From Marinilabiliales bacterium (lineage in GTDB: Bacteria > Bacteroidota > Bacteroidia > Bacteroidales > PUMT01), in contig REEN01000043.1 of the NCBI GenBank assembly GCA_007695015.1, positions 1 through 42,638 of the forward strand: a stretch of 42,638 nucleotides of DNA, read 5' to 3'. A program made the translations under genes and the position numbers. Shown in pieces: positions 7,666 through 16,641 of the stretch; position 1 is the stretch's first letter; each line of letters begins with the position of its first letter. A model generated the notes under the pieces. That model was not told where the DNA came from. It searched no databases and saw only the letters and a list, made by a program, of their open reading frames with translations.

Positions 7666-8559
7666 TTAAAGCTCTTCAATATCGATCTGTACACTGGTTG
7701 TTTTATTGCTTTCAACCAGGATATCCTCAACGATACCCAGTACCTCATCGAACTCTCCTTCTGTTGTTGCAACAACCACCAGGTCATATGTACCCGGTGC
7801 AAGATAGGCCAGGTGATAAGCTCCCTCGCCATCAACCATGTCGCTTGTAACTGCATTGGGGAACCTGGGCTCTTCTGCTGCCGGCTCGTCAGCTTCTGAG
7901 GCTTCATATGTGCCTTCCTCATAGGCGTAGATAACAATTCCCTTTTCATCAGGTATATGCGAAACGCCACCAGCGATCTGACCTGCCTGGTTATCCACAA
8001 TAAGCCTGATTGTTGGTTTCAGCAGGTACATTCCGCTGGCTCCAGCCTTCACAACAGATTTTCTTACATCAAAATCAGCCGTGACATCCACTTCGCCGTT
8101 TGAAGGTACAGTAAACTGCCCCACAGCTTTGTAGCCAGTCTGTGAACCACTGGGCACAAACAGATTTTCTGTTGAACCGTCTTCAAATTCAAGGTAGCAG
8201 CCCGGGGTGGATTGCGGCCCCATTCCAAAAACGGGGGCATCGAGCATAAACCTTAATTGTGTATAGGTTCCGGCTTCAAGCTCAAAACTACCCAGTAGTT
8301 CGGAATTTCCTCTTTGCAGGTCGAGCAGGTTAAAGTTCATTGGCCCTTCGAAGTCTTCAAAGACCTGCCAGTCGTTTTCTGATGTGTGATAATGCACCCC
8401 GGATACAGTAATGAAAACTCCCGAGATGCCGTCAGTGTCTATAGGAGCATCGGTTATTGACAGGTTAATAGTTCCCTTTGTCCCTCCCTCTTTTTCACAC
8501 GCAGTGAAAATAAACAGCGGTAATATCGCTGCAGTCATAAATAATACTAGTCGTTTCAT
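7666..8559 (-). CDS. DUF4382 domain lipoprotein with C-terminal carboxypeptidase-regulatory-like domain
   Basis: The signal peptide ends in LFIFTAC with Cys21 as the lipid anchor, giving a surface or periplasmic lipoprotein. Residues about 29-190 match the DUF4382 pattern: GTINLSITDAPIDTDGISGVFITVSGVHYH, NLLDLQRGN, FELEAGTYTQLRFMLD. Residues about 195-297 look like a small beta-sandwich of the carboxypeptidase-regulatory type (GEGAYHLAYLAPGTYDLVVV). No enzymatic motif is seen, and the biochemical role of DUF4382 is unknown. It is the last gene of the minus-strand run containing the ECF sigma factor and has its own terminator, so it is plausibly a target or partner of that sigma system. Confidence 0.85.
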   Translation of the reverse strand: MKRLVLFMTAAILPLFIFTACEKEGGTKGTINLSITDAPIDTDGISGVFITVSGVHYHTSENDWQVFEDFEGPMNFNLLDLQRGNSELLGSFELEAGTYTQLRFMLDAPVFGMGPQSTPGCYLEFEDGSTENLFVPSGSQTGYKAVGQFTVPSNGEVDVTADFDVRKSVVKAGASGMYLLKPTIRLIVDNQAGQIAGGVSHIPDEKGIVIYAYEEGTYEASEADEPAAEEPRFPNAVTSDMVDGEGAYHLAYLAPGTYDLVVVATTEGEFDEVLGIVEDILVESNKTTSVQIDIEEL

Positions 8560-8640
8560 GGTATATTGGTTTATGTTAATAAATATGTTTCTGTCTGTAA
8601 GACGGGGCCGGGAAGCAAAAGGTTGGAAACTGCGAAAAAA

Positions 8641-9786
8641 CTATCTGGAGTTATATCGTAATGACATGGTCAGATTTACTGACATATTGCGGGTACTGTT
8701 GAGGTAATATGGTACTATTTCATTTCCGGCGAATATGTTTCTGATGCCGATTTTTGAATTTATTCCCAGGGTGGCGGACAGTCTCCCGCTCACCGGGTGT
8801 TCATATTCATAACCCGTTAAAATTCCGTAGTCGATATTATTGTAATCCTCTTTCAGGGACAATAGTTCCCCGCCAAGATCCTGTCTTGCATCACGGAGCA
8901 GACCACTATAACCTCCGAGTATGATCCAGTGCTTTCCATTGGTGCCATTTCCGGCAAAGGTCCATTTTCCCGAAAGGGAGAGCCTGCTGTAATCGAATTG
9001 CATACTGTTCGTAATATATTTCCCGTACAGGTATTCATTGTAATCCTGCCTGGCAAGTGAGATGAAGCTAAATTCTGCCTGGAGGGCGAACCTGCCGGTT
9101 ATCTCAACACCTGTGACAATACCCAGATTGTACCCGAATGATGGCAGAGAGGCTGTAAACTCATCCGGTCTCAGGCCCATCACTGTTTTGTTGTTCAGCA
9201 ACCAGGTATTGGCCAGGTGTCCGGAGAAACCGCCCCAGAAACGAATGGCTTCAATGCCCGGTTCCGTGACAGCGTACATTTCCCCGGAAGGGAAAACATT
9301 AACTTCAGCAAGCAGAAAATCTGTTTCAGATCTGGGTATATAACCTGGTAAAGGCCCTGCCGGAAATAATCTGACCTCCTCCCGGTCCGGTCGGAGCTCT
9401 TGCGTTGCAGTCACCACCATTGTTTCAGGATGTATGACCTGCCTGGCAGCAGGAAATGGCAGGGGTGTCATGAACGGGACCCTTATTGCCGGATCTCCTG
9501 TTGAATATTCGGGTGCGGTATGCCAGGTGTGCAGCCGGCCCCGGACAGCGGCCGGATCGTTTGAGAGAAAAAACAGGAACGCACCTATCCCTATAAGGGC
9601 GACCAGTGATGCAGCAGCAGCCATCGCATAAATATACCTGGTCCTGCCACGGGAGGAGAGTTCATTTTCTACTGATGACCACACCGTGTCAATATCAAGC
9701 TCGTCCTGAATCGCCTCCCATACCTCCCCGGGTGGCTCCTCGCCGGCTGATTCAAATATGTTTTTATACCAGTTCAGGAAGTCCAT
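8641..9786 (-). CDS. Single-helix membrane protein with C-terminal beta-barrel-like domain; anti-sigma-like position
   Basis: This 381-residue protein starts two bases after the ECF sigma gene. Residues 1-50 are acidic with two W-containing amphipathic segments (EVWEAIQDEL, VWSSVENEL), which suits a cytoplasmic sigma-binding segment. Residues about 51-74 are one hydrophobic helix (YIYAMAAAASLVALIGIGAFLFF). A Pro-rich spacer follows. Residues about 190-381 show alternating strands ending in aromatics (RFALQAEFSFISLARQDY, RLSLSGKWTFAG, YGILTGYEYEHPVSGRLSATLGI, NLTMSLRY), as in PorT/OMP_b-brl type outer-membrane barrels. No recognised zinc anti-sigma motif is present. I infer a membrane regulator of the neighbouring sigma factor; another reading is an envelope-spanning structural protein. 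Confidence 0.65.
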   Translation of the reverse strand: MDFLNWYKNIFESAGEEPPGEVWEAIQDELDIDTVWSSVENELSSRGRTRYIYAMAAAASLVALIGIGAFLFFLSNDPAAVRGRLHTWHTAPEYSTGDPAIRVPFMTPLPFPAARQVIHPETMVVTATQELRPDREEVRLFPAGPLPGYIPRSETDFLLAEVNVFPSGEMYAVTEPGIEAIRFWGGFSGHLANTWLLNNKTVMGLRPDEFTASLPSFGYNLGIVTGVEITGRFALQAEFSFISLARQDYNEYLYGKYITNSMQFDYSRLSLSGKWTFAGNGTNGKHWIILGGYSGLLRDARQDLGGELLSLKEDYNNIDYGILTGYEYEHPVSGRLSATLGINSKIGIRNIFAGNEIVPYYLNSTRNMSVNLTMSLRYNSR

Positions 9787-9788
9787 GG

Positions 9789-10334
9789 CTATAAGTTCAT
9801 GTTCCCTAAAAATCCCATAAGCAGCTTCCTTGCCCTGTTAAACTGTGACTTGGAAGTGCCTTCGGTTATTTCAAGCTTTTCTGCGATCTCTTTGTGTGTA
9901 TATCCGTCAACTGCATAGAGGCTGAAGATTAGTCTGGCTCCCTCCGGCAGACGTTGTACCTGTTGCATTATCTCTTTGTACCCCATCATTTTAAGCGCAT
10001 GGTTCTGTATGTGGAGACTGTTGTCTGCCGGCTCTGAATCGATATATTCATAGGACCTCTTTCTTTTTCTGATATGATCGATGGCTGTGTTTACCACTAT
10101 TCTTCTGATCCAGCCCTCAAGGGATCCGTCTTGTTTATACTGTGCGATGTTTCTGAATACCTTGATGAAAGATTCCTGCAGTATGTCCTGCGCCATGGGT
10201 CGTTCTCCGGCGTACCCCAGGCATATACCGTACATTTTTTTGGCAAAATGTCTGTAAAGCACCTCCTGAGCCCGCCTGTCGTTCCTGCGGCAGGAGGCTA
10301 TAACCTCGTCTTCTACAAATGGCAATTCTGTCAT
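9789..10334 (-). CDS. ECF-type RNA polymerase sigma factor
   Basis: This is a sigma-70 family ECF factor of 181 residues. Region 2 reads LYRHFAKKMYGICLGYAGE...AQDILQESFIKVFRNI, with the GWIRRIVVNTAIDHIRKRKR helix that contacts the -10 element. Region 4 reads LPEGARLIFSLYAVDGYTHKEIAEKLEITEGTSKSQFNRARKLL, a helix-turn-helix for the -35 element. The ATG at 10334 is preferred; a TTG four codons earlier would overlap the upstream gene. The upstream lipoprotein stop and this ATG are four bases apart, and the membrane/barrel gene begins two bases after this stop, so the three are translationally linked. ECF factors of this kind in Bacteroidota usually act with a membrane-bound anti-sigma protein. 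Confidence 0.92.
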   Translation of the reverse strand: MTELPFVEDEVIASCRRNDRRAQEVLYRHFAKKMYGICLGYAGERPMAQDILQESFIKVFRNIAQYKQDGSLEGWIRRIVVNTAIDHIRKRKRSYEYIDSEPADNSLHIQNHALKMMGYKEIMQQVQRLPEGARLIFSLYAVDGYTHKEIAEKLEITEGTSKSQFNRARKLLMGFLGNMNL

Positions 10335-10338
10335 ACGA

Positions 10339-11058
10339 TCAGTCAAATATCACCCTGAAAGATCTTTCAAGCCTGCTGGCCATATTGTTGAAAAGGCCGG
10401 TGTTCAGCTGTGATGATATCAGCACCGTCCCTTCTGTGATCTGAAGCGAATCAAGTCCGCCCGGAGGTGACTGGAAACTGATGAACCGAAACACCTCCCC
10501 TGCATCCACACTTATCGTGGCAACGCTCATTTTATCTTTTCTCAGCACGATACTGTTATGCTGCTCCCCCGGCTCTGCCCTGATCCTTATGCGGTCTCTG
10601 AGATTATATTCAAACCTGAGCGGTATATTGTCGGTCTGACCTTTTACGATCTCACCTTCAAGGACCATGGGGATGCCGTTATCTCCGCCTATTTCAAGGA
10701 TTATTTCAATCCGGTTGTATACCCCCTGGGGGATATCGAATGTCAGTTCATGGCTGGTCTCGCCCGTATCAAGGTTTATCGTGACAGGTTCCGGGAAGTT
10801 GGTCCCGAAAAAGACATCTTTCCCTTCATCTCTGCGTCCTTCAAATTCGATTGATGAAATTACAAGTAATCCCCTGTCAATTTGTAATCTGCCGGCAGGT
10901 ATGACAGGGGGCCGAACGCTTTTCAGGTTATTTCCCTCTTCGTGAGGCACCATTTCAAAAGTGAACTGCACGGGAGCAGGCAAGGTGAGTTCATCCTTGG
11001 TGCAGGATTGTAACACCAGTAAAAAGATGACCGGAAGCAAGGTTATACTCCTTCGCAT
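10339..11058 (-). CDS. Lipoprotein of unknown function, DUF4382-like in character
   Basis: This 239-residue protein has a signal peptide ending in LLVLQSC, with Cys19 as lipid anchor. The mature part is beta-rich. Segments such as RLQIDRGLLVISSIEFEG and ELTFDIPQGVYNRIEIILEIGG resemble the strand pattern of DUF4382 proteins ('...LEAGTYTQLRFML'). I do not recognise a named family with certainty. It immediately precedes the sigma gene and lies in the same run as the clear DUF4382 lipoprotein at 7666, so two related lipoproteins may flank one sigma/membrane-protein pair. No catalytic motif is visible. Confidence 0.7.
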   Translation of the reverse strand: MRRSITLLPVIFLLVLQSCTKDELTLPAPVQFTFEMVPHEEGNNLKSVRPPVIPAGRLQIDRGLLVISSIEFEGRRDEGKDVFFGTNFPEPVTINLDTGETSHELTFDIPQGVYNRIEIILEIGGDNGIPMVLEGEIVKGQTDNIPLRFEYNLRDRIRIRAEPGEQHNSIVLRKDKMSVATISVDAGEVFRFISFQSPPGGLDSLQITEGTVLISSQLNTGLFNNMASRLERSFRVIFD

Positions 11059-11110
11059 TTATCGGCGGTTTTTATATTGATATGCATTGTTACTGTTTGT
11101 ATAACGTAAA

Positions 11111-12097
11111 TTATTCAACAAAGGTTGGAATTTGGTCAAACCAATTGATAGCTTCTTTGATGGCTGTCTTTACCGGGGTTTGCGGTAACCCCAGCTGATC
11201 GATCGCTTTTATTCCTGAATAGAAATTGCAGGTGCAGAGTATTCTCATGTTTGTAAGGCTTAACTCTGTATTTATCCCTGCAAGCCGTGCCATGCTGCCT
11301 GCAAGGCCTGCAAGGTAAAGGAGAGGCCGGGGTATGGTAACAAGCACCTGGCGTCTCTTTGAAACTTCCTCCATGGTCTTGTAGAACTCCCTGTAGGTCA
11401 TGTTCTCATTTGCCAGGATGTAGCTCTCACCGTCTTTCCCCCGGCTTATAGCATTGCAGATACCGGTTGCCGCATCTTTCACATGTATGAAATTTTTCCC
11501 TCCGGGGGGAATTAGCAGGACCTTCCTTCCGAGCGCCCTGAGTATTATCCGGTTGGAGCTGATCTTATTGTCGTTGGGGCCGATCATGAATGTAGGGCAG
11601 ACCACAGTAATGGAGACACCTGTCCCTTTCAGACTTTCAATTGCAGTGTCCCGGGCCTCTGCTTTGCTCAGGGCGTATGGAGAGGATGTGAAGGGAGGTT
11701 TCATCGGTTTTTCCTCGTTACCGGGCCGCTCCCTGGATCCGTGACCGAACACGTTGGCAGTACTCACAAGTACCACTTTTTTAACCTTGTGCTGCAGCGA
11801 TGCCTGCACAATATTGGTGGTGCCGCCGGTATTAACTTTGCGGTATATGCTTTTGCGGGCTATCGACTGATCTGTTACCGCCGCAATATGGATAACCGTT
11901 TCGCATCCACTGACCGCTTCGAAAACATCTTCCGGAGATGTTAGATTGCCGTAGAACGGGGTGAACCTGTCGTGATCTGGTACTGGTGATGCCGTTTTCC
12001 TCAGCATGCCCCTCACATTTGCACCCCGCTCAAGAAGCTCTGCAATTGTGTTGGCAGCAAGGAAACCATTTGCACCGGTTACAAGTACTGTTGACAT
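11111..12097 (-). CDS. NAD(P)-dependent epimerase/dehydratase family protein (extended SDR)
   Basis: The N-terminal Rossmann loop VTGANGFLA (GxxGxxA, residues 8-14) and the catalytic set are intact: Ser/Thr near 112-113 in LVSTANVFG, and Tyr141/Lys145 in SSPYALSKAEA. The pattern resembles dihydroflavonol-4-reductase-like and 3-beta-HSD-like extended SDRs: GxLTSPEDVFEAVSGCETVIHIAA, then CPTFMIGPND, then the FIHVKDAATGICNA segment. The likely reaction is NAD(P)H-linked reduction or epimerisation of a sugar nucleotide, sterol-like or polyketide-like substrate; the sequence does not decide. It ends 52 bases before the lipoprotein/sigma genes and may be transcribed with them. Confidence 0.87.
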   Translation of the reverse strand: MSTVLVTGANGFLAANTIAELLERGANVRGMLRKTASPVPDHDRFTPFYGNLTSPEDVFEAVSGCETVIHIAAVTDQSIARKSIYRKVNTGGTTNIVQASLQHKVKKVVLVSTANVFGHGSRERPGNEEKPMKPPFTSSPYALSKAEARDTAIESLKGTGVSITVVCPTFMIGPNDNKISSNRIILRALGRKVLLIPPGGKNFIHVKDAATGICNAISRGKDGESYILANENMTYREFYKTMEEVSKRRQVLVTIPRPLLYLAGLAGSMARLAGINTELSLTNMRILCTCNFYSGIKAIDQLGLPQTPVKTAIKEAINWFDQIPTFVE

Positions 12098-12296
12098 TCC
12101 GGTTTTTTTGTTGTTTGGTCAGCTTCTTCCTGACCCTGGTTTTTTTCTGTGAGGATATGTGTTGGCGTAAAATTAAAAAACTTATGCCATAATATGACTG
12201 TTACTATTATTGTTGAGCTATCTAATTGATAGTTAGGATTGTCATGGTCCGGTCAACGGTGCTTTAAGCTGGATCGGAAATGAAAAACCAGTAAAA

Positions 12297-12329
12297 TTTA
12301 TGGTATATTGATAATAAAACCTAAATTTG
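12297..12329 (+). promoter_or_regulatory. Candidate promoter for the isomerase/GH109 pair
   Basis: A TAAATTTG box (12322-12329) matches TAnnTTTG, with TTTA 21 bases upstream as a weak -33 element. It would give a leader of about 40 bases before the ATG at 12377. The rest of the gap from 12098 shows no other gene or RNA that I can support. Confidence 0.4.
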
Positions 12330-12376
12330 AGAGCAGCACCAACAAATAAACCAAAAACCAAAAAAATAGAATTATT

Positions 12377-13372
12377 ATGGCCAGACCAGTAACTTTATTC
12401 AGCGGACAGTGGGCCGACCTGCCCATTGAGACAATGTGTCAGAAAACAAAAGAGTTCGGTTATGATGGTATTGAGCTGGGATGCTGGGGAGATCACATGG
12501 AGATCGACAAGGCTGACCAGGCATACTGTGACAATCGCCTGAAGATCCTTAAAAAGTATGACCTGCAGTTGTATACTATTTCAACACACCTTGCAAGTCA
12601 GGCTGTGTGCGATATACCTGATCAGAGGCATAAGGCGATACTGCCATCATATATCTGGGGTGACGGTGATCCTGAGGGGATAAGGCAGAGGGCTGCAAAG
12701 GAGATGGTGAAAACGGCTGAAGCGGCCAAAAGGCTTGGTATTGAGAATGTCGTCGGTTTTACCGGCAGTTCGATATGGCATCTTCTGTATTCTTTCCCGG
12801 CCGTGCCAAAAGAGATGATCGATGCAGGCTACAAGGATTTTGCCGACCGTTGGGGACCCATCTTTGACGAGTATAAACGGCTTGGCATAAAATACTGTCT
12901 CGAGGTCCATCCGACTGAGATTGCGTTTGACATTGAAACATCAAGGAGGGCACTTGAGGCAGTGGATAATCACCCTGCTTTCGGATTCAATTATGATCCC
13001 AGCCATCTTGGATACCAGGGAGTAGACTATGTTAAGTTTATTTATGAGTTTGCCGACAAGATATTCCATGTTCATATGAAGGATGTTCACTGGAATGATT
13101 TTCCGGGTGACATCGGTGTTTTTGGAGGTCATACGGAGTTTGGCGATAACCGGCGTTTCTGGAATTTCCGCAGTATCGGCCGCGGGAGGATCGATTTTGA
13201 AAGTGTTATCCGGGCACTGAACGATATCGGTTATGATGGCCCTCTTTCTGTTGAATGGGAAGACAGCGGGATGGACAGGGAGCATGGGGCAGAAGAGTCC
13301 TGCGAATTTGTAAAGGCTGTGGATTTCAAACCTTCAGCCCAGGCGTTTGATGATGTGATGAAAAGTGAGTAG
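12377..13372 (+). CDS. Sugar phosphate isomerase/epimerase (xylose-isomerase-like TIM barrel)
   Basis: This 331-residue protein has the AP-endonuclease-2/xylose isomerase-like barrel. Strand-end metal ligands appear in order: Glu in [10 protein letters not shown] (about residue 175), Asp in [11 protein letters not shown] (about 205), His in [10 protein letters not shown] (about 231) and Glu in [10 protein letters not shown] (about 293). The N-terminal [17 protein letters not shown] is also typical. It has no signal peptide, so it is cytoplasmic. Family members interconvert ketoses and aldoses or keto-sugars, including inositol and 3-keto-sugar derivatives. The next gene starts at the base after this stop codon (TAGATG), so the two are co-translated, and the GH109-like partner suggests processing of an oxidised or amino sugar. 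Confidence 0.88.
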   Translation: MARPVTLFSGQWADLPIETMCQKTKEFGYDGIELGCWGDHMEIDKADQAYCDNRLKILKKYDLQLYTISTHLASQAVCDIPDQRHKAILPSYIWGDGDPEGIRQRAAKEMVKTAEAAKRLGIENVVGFTGSSIWHLLYSFPAVPKEMIDAGYKDFADRWGPIFDEYKRLGIKYCLEVHPTEIAFDIETSRRALEAVDNHPAFGFNYDPSHLGYQGVDYVKFIYEFADKIFHVHMKDVHWNDFPGDIGVFGGHTEFGDNRRFWNFRSIGRGRIDFESVIRALNDIGYDGPLSVEWEDSGMDREHGAEESCEFVKAVDFKPSAQAFDDVMKSE

Positions 13373-14782
13373 ATGAAGACCAGCCGCAGAGATTTTATCA
13401 GGCTGACCGGACTTGCAGGGGCCGGCCTTGCAGGTGCCGGTTTTGCCGGTTGTACTGACCGTCAGGTTCAGGAGGCTCCTTTCAGGATGACCCATAACCA
13501 GGTTTTCAATATGTCGGGATATGCAGCACCCCGGCTTGAGACCGTACGAGTGGGGCTTATAGGTGTGGGCAGCCGGGGATTTGGCGCGTTGAGACGACAT
13601 GTAAGGATAGAGGGTTTGCAGATTACTGCACTGGCTGATCTTGACCCGGCCAGGGTTAACCGCGGACGTGAGTTTGTAAGGGACCACGGCCATGATCCGG
13701 CGGTTTATTCCGGGAGCGAGGATGCCTGGAAAGGGCTTTGCGAGCGTGATGATGTTGACCTGGTCTATATCTGCACTCCCTGGCACCTACATACTCCCAA
13801 TTCTGTCTATGCCATGGAGAACGGCAAGCACGCGGCAACAGAGATTCCTGCAGCTCAGACCATGGATGAGTGCTGGCAGCTTGTTGAGACATCAGAGAGG
13901 ACCCGCAGGCACTGCATAATGCTTGAGAACGTTTGCTACGATTTCTTTGAGATGATGACACTTAATATGGCCAGGCAGGGTTTCTTTGGTGAGATTATTC
14001 ATGGCGAAGGTGCTTACATTCATGATCTTATGGATATGAACTTCTCAAAAACCGCCTATGCCAACATGTGGCGCCTGGAGGAGAACTCCCGCCGCAACGG
14101 CAGCCTTTACCCGATGCACGGACTTGGTTCGGTAGCCCAGATAATGGATGTCAACTACGGCGACAGGATGGATTATCTTGTCTCTCTCTCAAGTAATGAT
14201 TTTATGATGGGCAGGCGTGCAGAGGAGCTTGCTACAGAGGATGAGTTCTGGCAGGATTATGCAGGCAGGGATTACCGGGGTAACATTAACACCACGCTTA
14301 TCAAGACCAGCAATGGCCGGTCAATTATGATCCAGCATGATGTTTCTTCGCCACGTCCTTATACACGTATTCACCTGATAAGCGGCACAAAAGGGATTGC
14401 CCGCAAATGGCCCTCCCCGGCGAGGATTGCGACAAGCCATCACGGCTGGTTGCCAGATGAGGAGTTCAGGAAACTGGAGGAGCAGTACACCCCTGAAATC
14501 ACGAAAAGGGTAGGGGAGATGGCCCGCCAGGTTGGCGGCCATGGCGGTATGGATACGCTGATGGACTGGCGCCTGATCGACTGCCTGCGCAACGGGTTGC
14601 CGCTCGATATGGATGTGTATGATGCCGCTGCATGGAGCAGTATAATACCTCTGAGTGAATGGTCGGTTGCCAACCGCTCAATGCCGGTTGACATACCCGA
14701 TTTCACAGCCGGTGCCTGGAAGACCAACAAGCCGCTGATGGATATAAACCTTGAAAAGGGCGGGAATACCCTGCTTATATAG
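13373..14782 (+). CDS. Gfo/Idh/MocA family protein, GH109-like (NAD-dependent glycosidase)
   Basis: The N-terminus has a twin-arginine motif (SRRDFIRLTG) and a lipobox (GFAGC, Cys27), so it is probably exported folded with cofactor as a Tat lipoprotein. VRVGLIGVGSRGFG is the dinucleotide-binding loop. Diagnostic GH109 blocks follow: NQVFNMSGYAAPRLE at the mature N-terminus, CYDFFEMMTLNMARQGFFGE, EGAYIHDL, YPMHGLGSVAQIMD (around residues 245-258), IMIQHDVSSPRPY, and GGMDTLMDWRLIDCL near the end. GH109 enzymes such as alpha-N-acetylgalactosaminidase use tightly bound NAD to oxidise C3 transiently. The substrate here is inferred from the family, and other linkages are possible. It forms a unit with the preceding TIM-barrel gene. 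Confidence 0.88.
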   Translation: MKTSRRDFIRLTGLAGAGLAGAGFAGCTDRQVQEAPFRMTHNQVFNMSGYAAPRLETVRVGLIGVGSRGFGALRRHVRIEGLQITALADLDPARVNRGREFVRDHGHDPAVYSGSEDAWKGLCERDDVDLVYICTPWHLHTPNSVYAMENGKHAATEIPAAQTMDECWQLVETSERTRRHCIMLENVCYDFFEMMTLNMARQGFFGEIIHGEGAYIHDLMDMNFSKTAYANMWRLEENSRRNGSLYPMHGLGSVAQIMDVNYGDRMDYLVSLSSNDFMMGRRAEELATEDEFWQDYAGRDYRGNINTTLIKTSNGRSIMIQHDVSSPRPYTRIHLISGTKGIARKWPSPARIATSHHGWLPDEEFRKLEEQYTPEITKRVGEMARQVGGHGGMDTLMDWRLIDCLRNGLPLDMDVYDAAAWSSIIPLSEWSVANRSMPVDIPDFTAGAWKTNKPLMDINLEKGGNTLLI

Positions 14783-14896
14783 ATCTTTTCTGTGACCTGG
14801 CATTAGGGCAGGTGACCCTGCATCAGGGCAGATCCCTGCTGAAGGCACGTGCCAATTTGGAAAATGCCCGGGGTCCTGAAAGTGCATCGACGGTGT

Positions 14897-16489
14897 TTAA
14901 TGGAGGTCGCTCCATGGTGTTATCAGTTCGTTGCCAATTATCAGCTCCAGGATAGCTGAGTGAAGCAATGGCCCGGTTTCGGGCCCGAGTGAGTTTATCT
15001 CTCCGTAAGGGCGGCTCTCATATCCGTATGTATAGGGAGGTTCTGTATCCCACTGGCTTTTTGGGATTATATATCCTATCATGTCATTCGACAGTCCCGT
15101 TATGAACTTGTAGCGGCCTGGCATCACCTGCCTTAGCGGAGGCACCTCGACCGGGCCGGTATCAAAGTCACTGTTCTCAGGCGCCTCGATGCCCCCGTCG
15201 GCTATCTCGGGGTACAATTCACCCGGGTGATGCAGGAAATCTGCCGGCCCCAGTTGCCAGAACGCGATCTCGGAACGGAACTGCATCCACCCTGTAAGCC
15301 CCCTGTTGAATAATCCGATGGCGGCTCCAAGCCTGAACAGCCTGTTGTCGAGCGGCAGGTTTATAGACCTTGCCCTCAGGGATATTCCGCCCCGGTCGAT
15401 TTCGGTTGCATCGGGCCCGCTGAGCGCCGATATGGTCATCTGTGCCAGTGACAGTCCCTGCGCACGCACCTTTTCGAACGAAGGCTCATAATAGACAGTG
15501 TCTGTAAAGGGGCATTCAATTCCCACTGAAGGTGAAGTGGTCATCAGTCCCCCGATATTCCCGGTAACAAACATGGCAACACCACCCAGTCCGCTTGTCA
15601 CGAGGGAATCGCCATGCCATACCCCTCTCTCGATACCCTCCCTCAGATAGTGCGGAAAGTCGGAGGTGATCATCAGGTTCCGGCTCCATATCGTCTCAGG
15701 GTGGTTGTCCCATTGCACCAGCGTGCCCAGGGTTTCGCCCGTTTCAGCATCGAGCGACTGCATGATACGCAGTTCGGGGTTAATCACCCAGGGCTTTCGC
15801 GTATCGGTTATCTGTGAAGCCGCACTTTCGCTGTCGGTGGCAAACCTGAACCTTGAGGGCCTGAGGTTTGATACGGCTTCGGCTATTGCCTCAGCGCTGC
15901 GGCTTTTGACATACTCCATGTAGCCGGGGTCAACCCCCGATTTAAAGGTCCCGGGTCCCCACAGTCCCATCAGGTCGGGGGCCGAGTGGGTATGGCTGCT
16001 TGAGACTATGGCATAGTCAATGCCCAGCTCTGCGGGCAGGCTTTTCCTGATATCGATCACATCGCATCCGAACATCCCGATCGCATCGAGCGCCACCCAT
16101 GCAAGCCTTGTATGTCCGTCATCCAGTACCATTACCCGTGCCCACAGGTCATCGTAAACTCCCTTTGCCGGTTTGCTGTTGCTGAATCCGGCCATCCACA
16201 CCGCGTCAAAACGGCCTGTACCGGTAACATCCACGAAAGTGTCGCCCTCATCAGGGTTATACCTTGCATTACCCTTTACGTCGGTCCAGGTATCAACAAC
16301 CTCCGGGGTTATGGTACGGGCAGCGAACCCGGCCATGAGGGTTCCCGGCGGAGGGGCTTCCACATCGATGTCAATCGAATAACCGCGGTGCCGGTCTCTC
16401 ATGTTGTAAAAGGCGATCAGGAGAAGCACGATGATCAGCGCAAGCAGGATAAGTGCCGCGTATTTGAGTATTTTAAGAAACAGCTTCAT
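14897..16489 (-). CDS. Neutral/alkaline ceramidase-like N-terminal domain hydrolase, membrane-anchored
   Basis: Residues about 5-28 form one strong hydrophobic anchor (LKYAALILLALIIVLLLIAFY), with the rest outside the cytoplasm. The body resembles the N-terminal catalytic domain of neutral ceramidases, zinc amidases: AGFAARTITPE near the start, WVALDAIGMFGCDVIDIRKSL, then SSSHTHSAPDLMGLWG carrying the zinc-binding histidines, and WDNHPETIWSRN further on. At 530 residues it is shorter than full neutral ceramidases, lacking the C-terminal immunoglobulin-like domain. Proteins of this group in Bacteroidota are largely uncharacterised. Its placement downstream of a sulfatase suggests breakdown of a decorated lipid or glycan, which is inference. 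Confidence 0.78.
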   Translation of the reverse strand: MKLFLKILKYAALILLALIIVLLLIAFYNMRDRHRGYSIDIDVEAPPPGTLMAGFAARTITPEVVDTWTDVKGNARYNPDEGDTFVDVTGTGRFDAVWMAGFSNSKPAKGVYDDLWARVMVLDDGHTRLAWVALDAIGMFGCDVIDIRKSLPAELGIDYAIVSSSHTHSAPDLMGLWGPGTFKSGVDPGYMEYVKSRSAEAIAEAVSNLRPSRFRFATDSESAASQITDTRKPWVINPELRIMQSLDAETGETLGTLVQWDNHPETIWSRNLMITSDFPHYLREGIERGVWHGDSLVTSGLGGVAMFVTGNIGGLMTTSPSVGIECPFTDTVYYEPSFEKVRAQGLSLAQMTISALSGPDATEIDRGGISLRARSINLPLDNRLFRLGAAIGLFNRGLTGWMQFRSEIAFWQLGPADFLHHPGELYPEIADGGIEAPENSDFDTGPVEVPPLRQVMPGRYKFITGLSNDMIGYIIPKSQWDTEPPYTYGYESRPYGEINSLGPETGPLLHSAILELIIGNELITPWSDLH

Positions 16490-16641
16490 AATTTGCTTTT
16501 AGGCTCATTTACAGTCGTATTGTGGTATATATCGCCACGCCGGCGAAATCATCAAACAGTACTAACAGGCACCAACCGGTACCCAAAAACAGCAACAGAC
16601 TTTTAACCAGTACTGACCGGAAAGTGACCGGACTGTTACTG

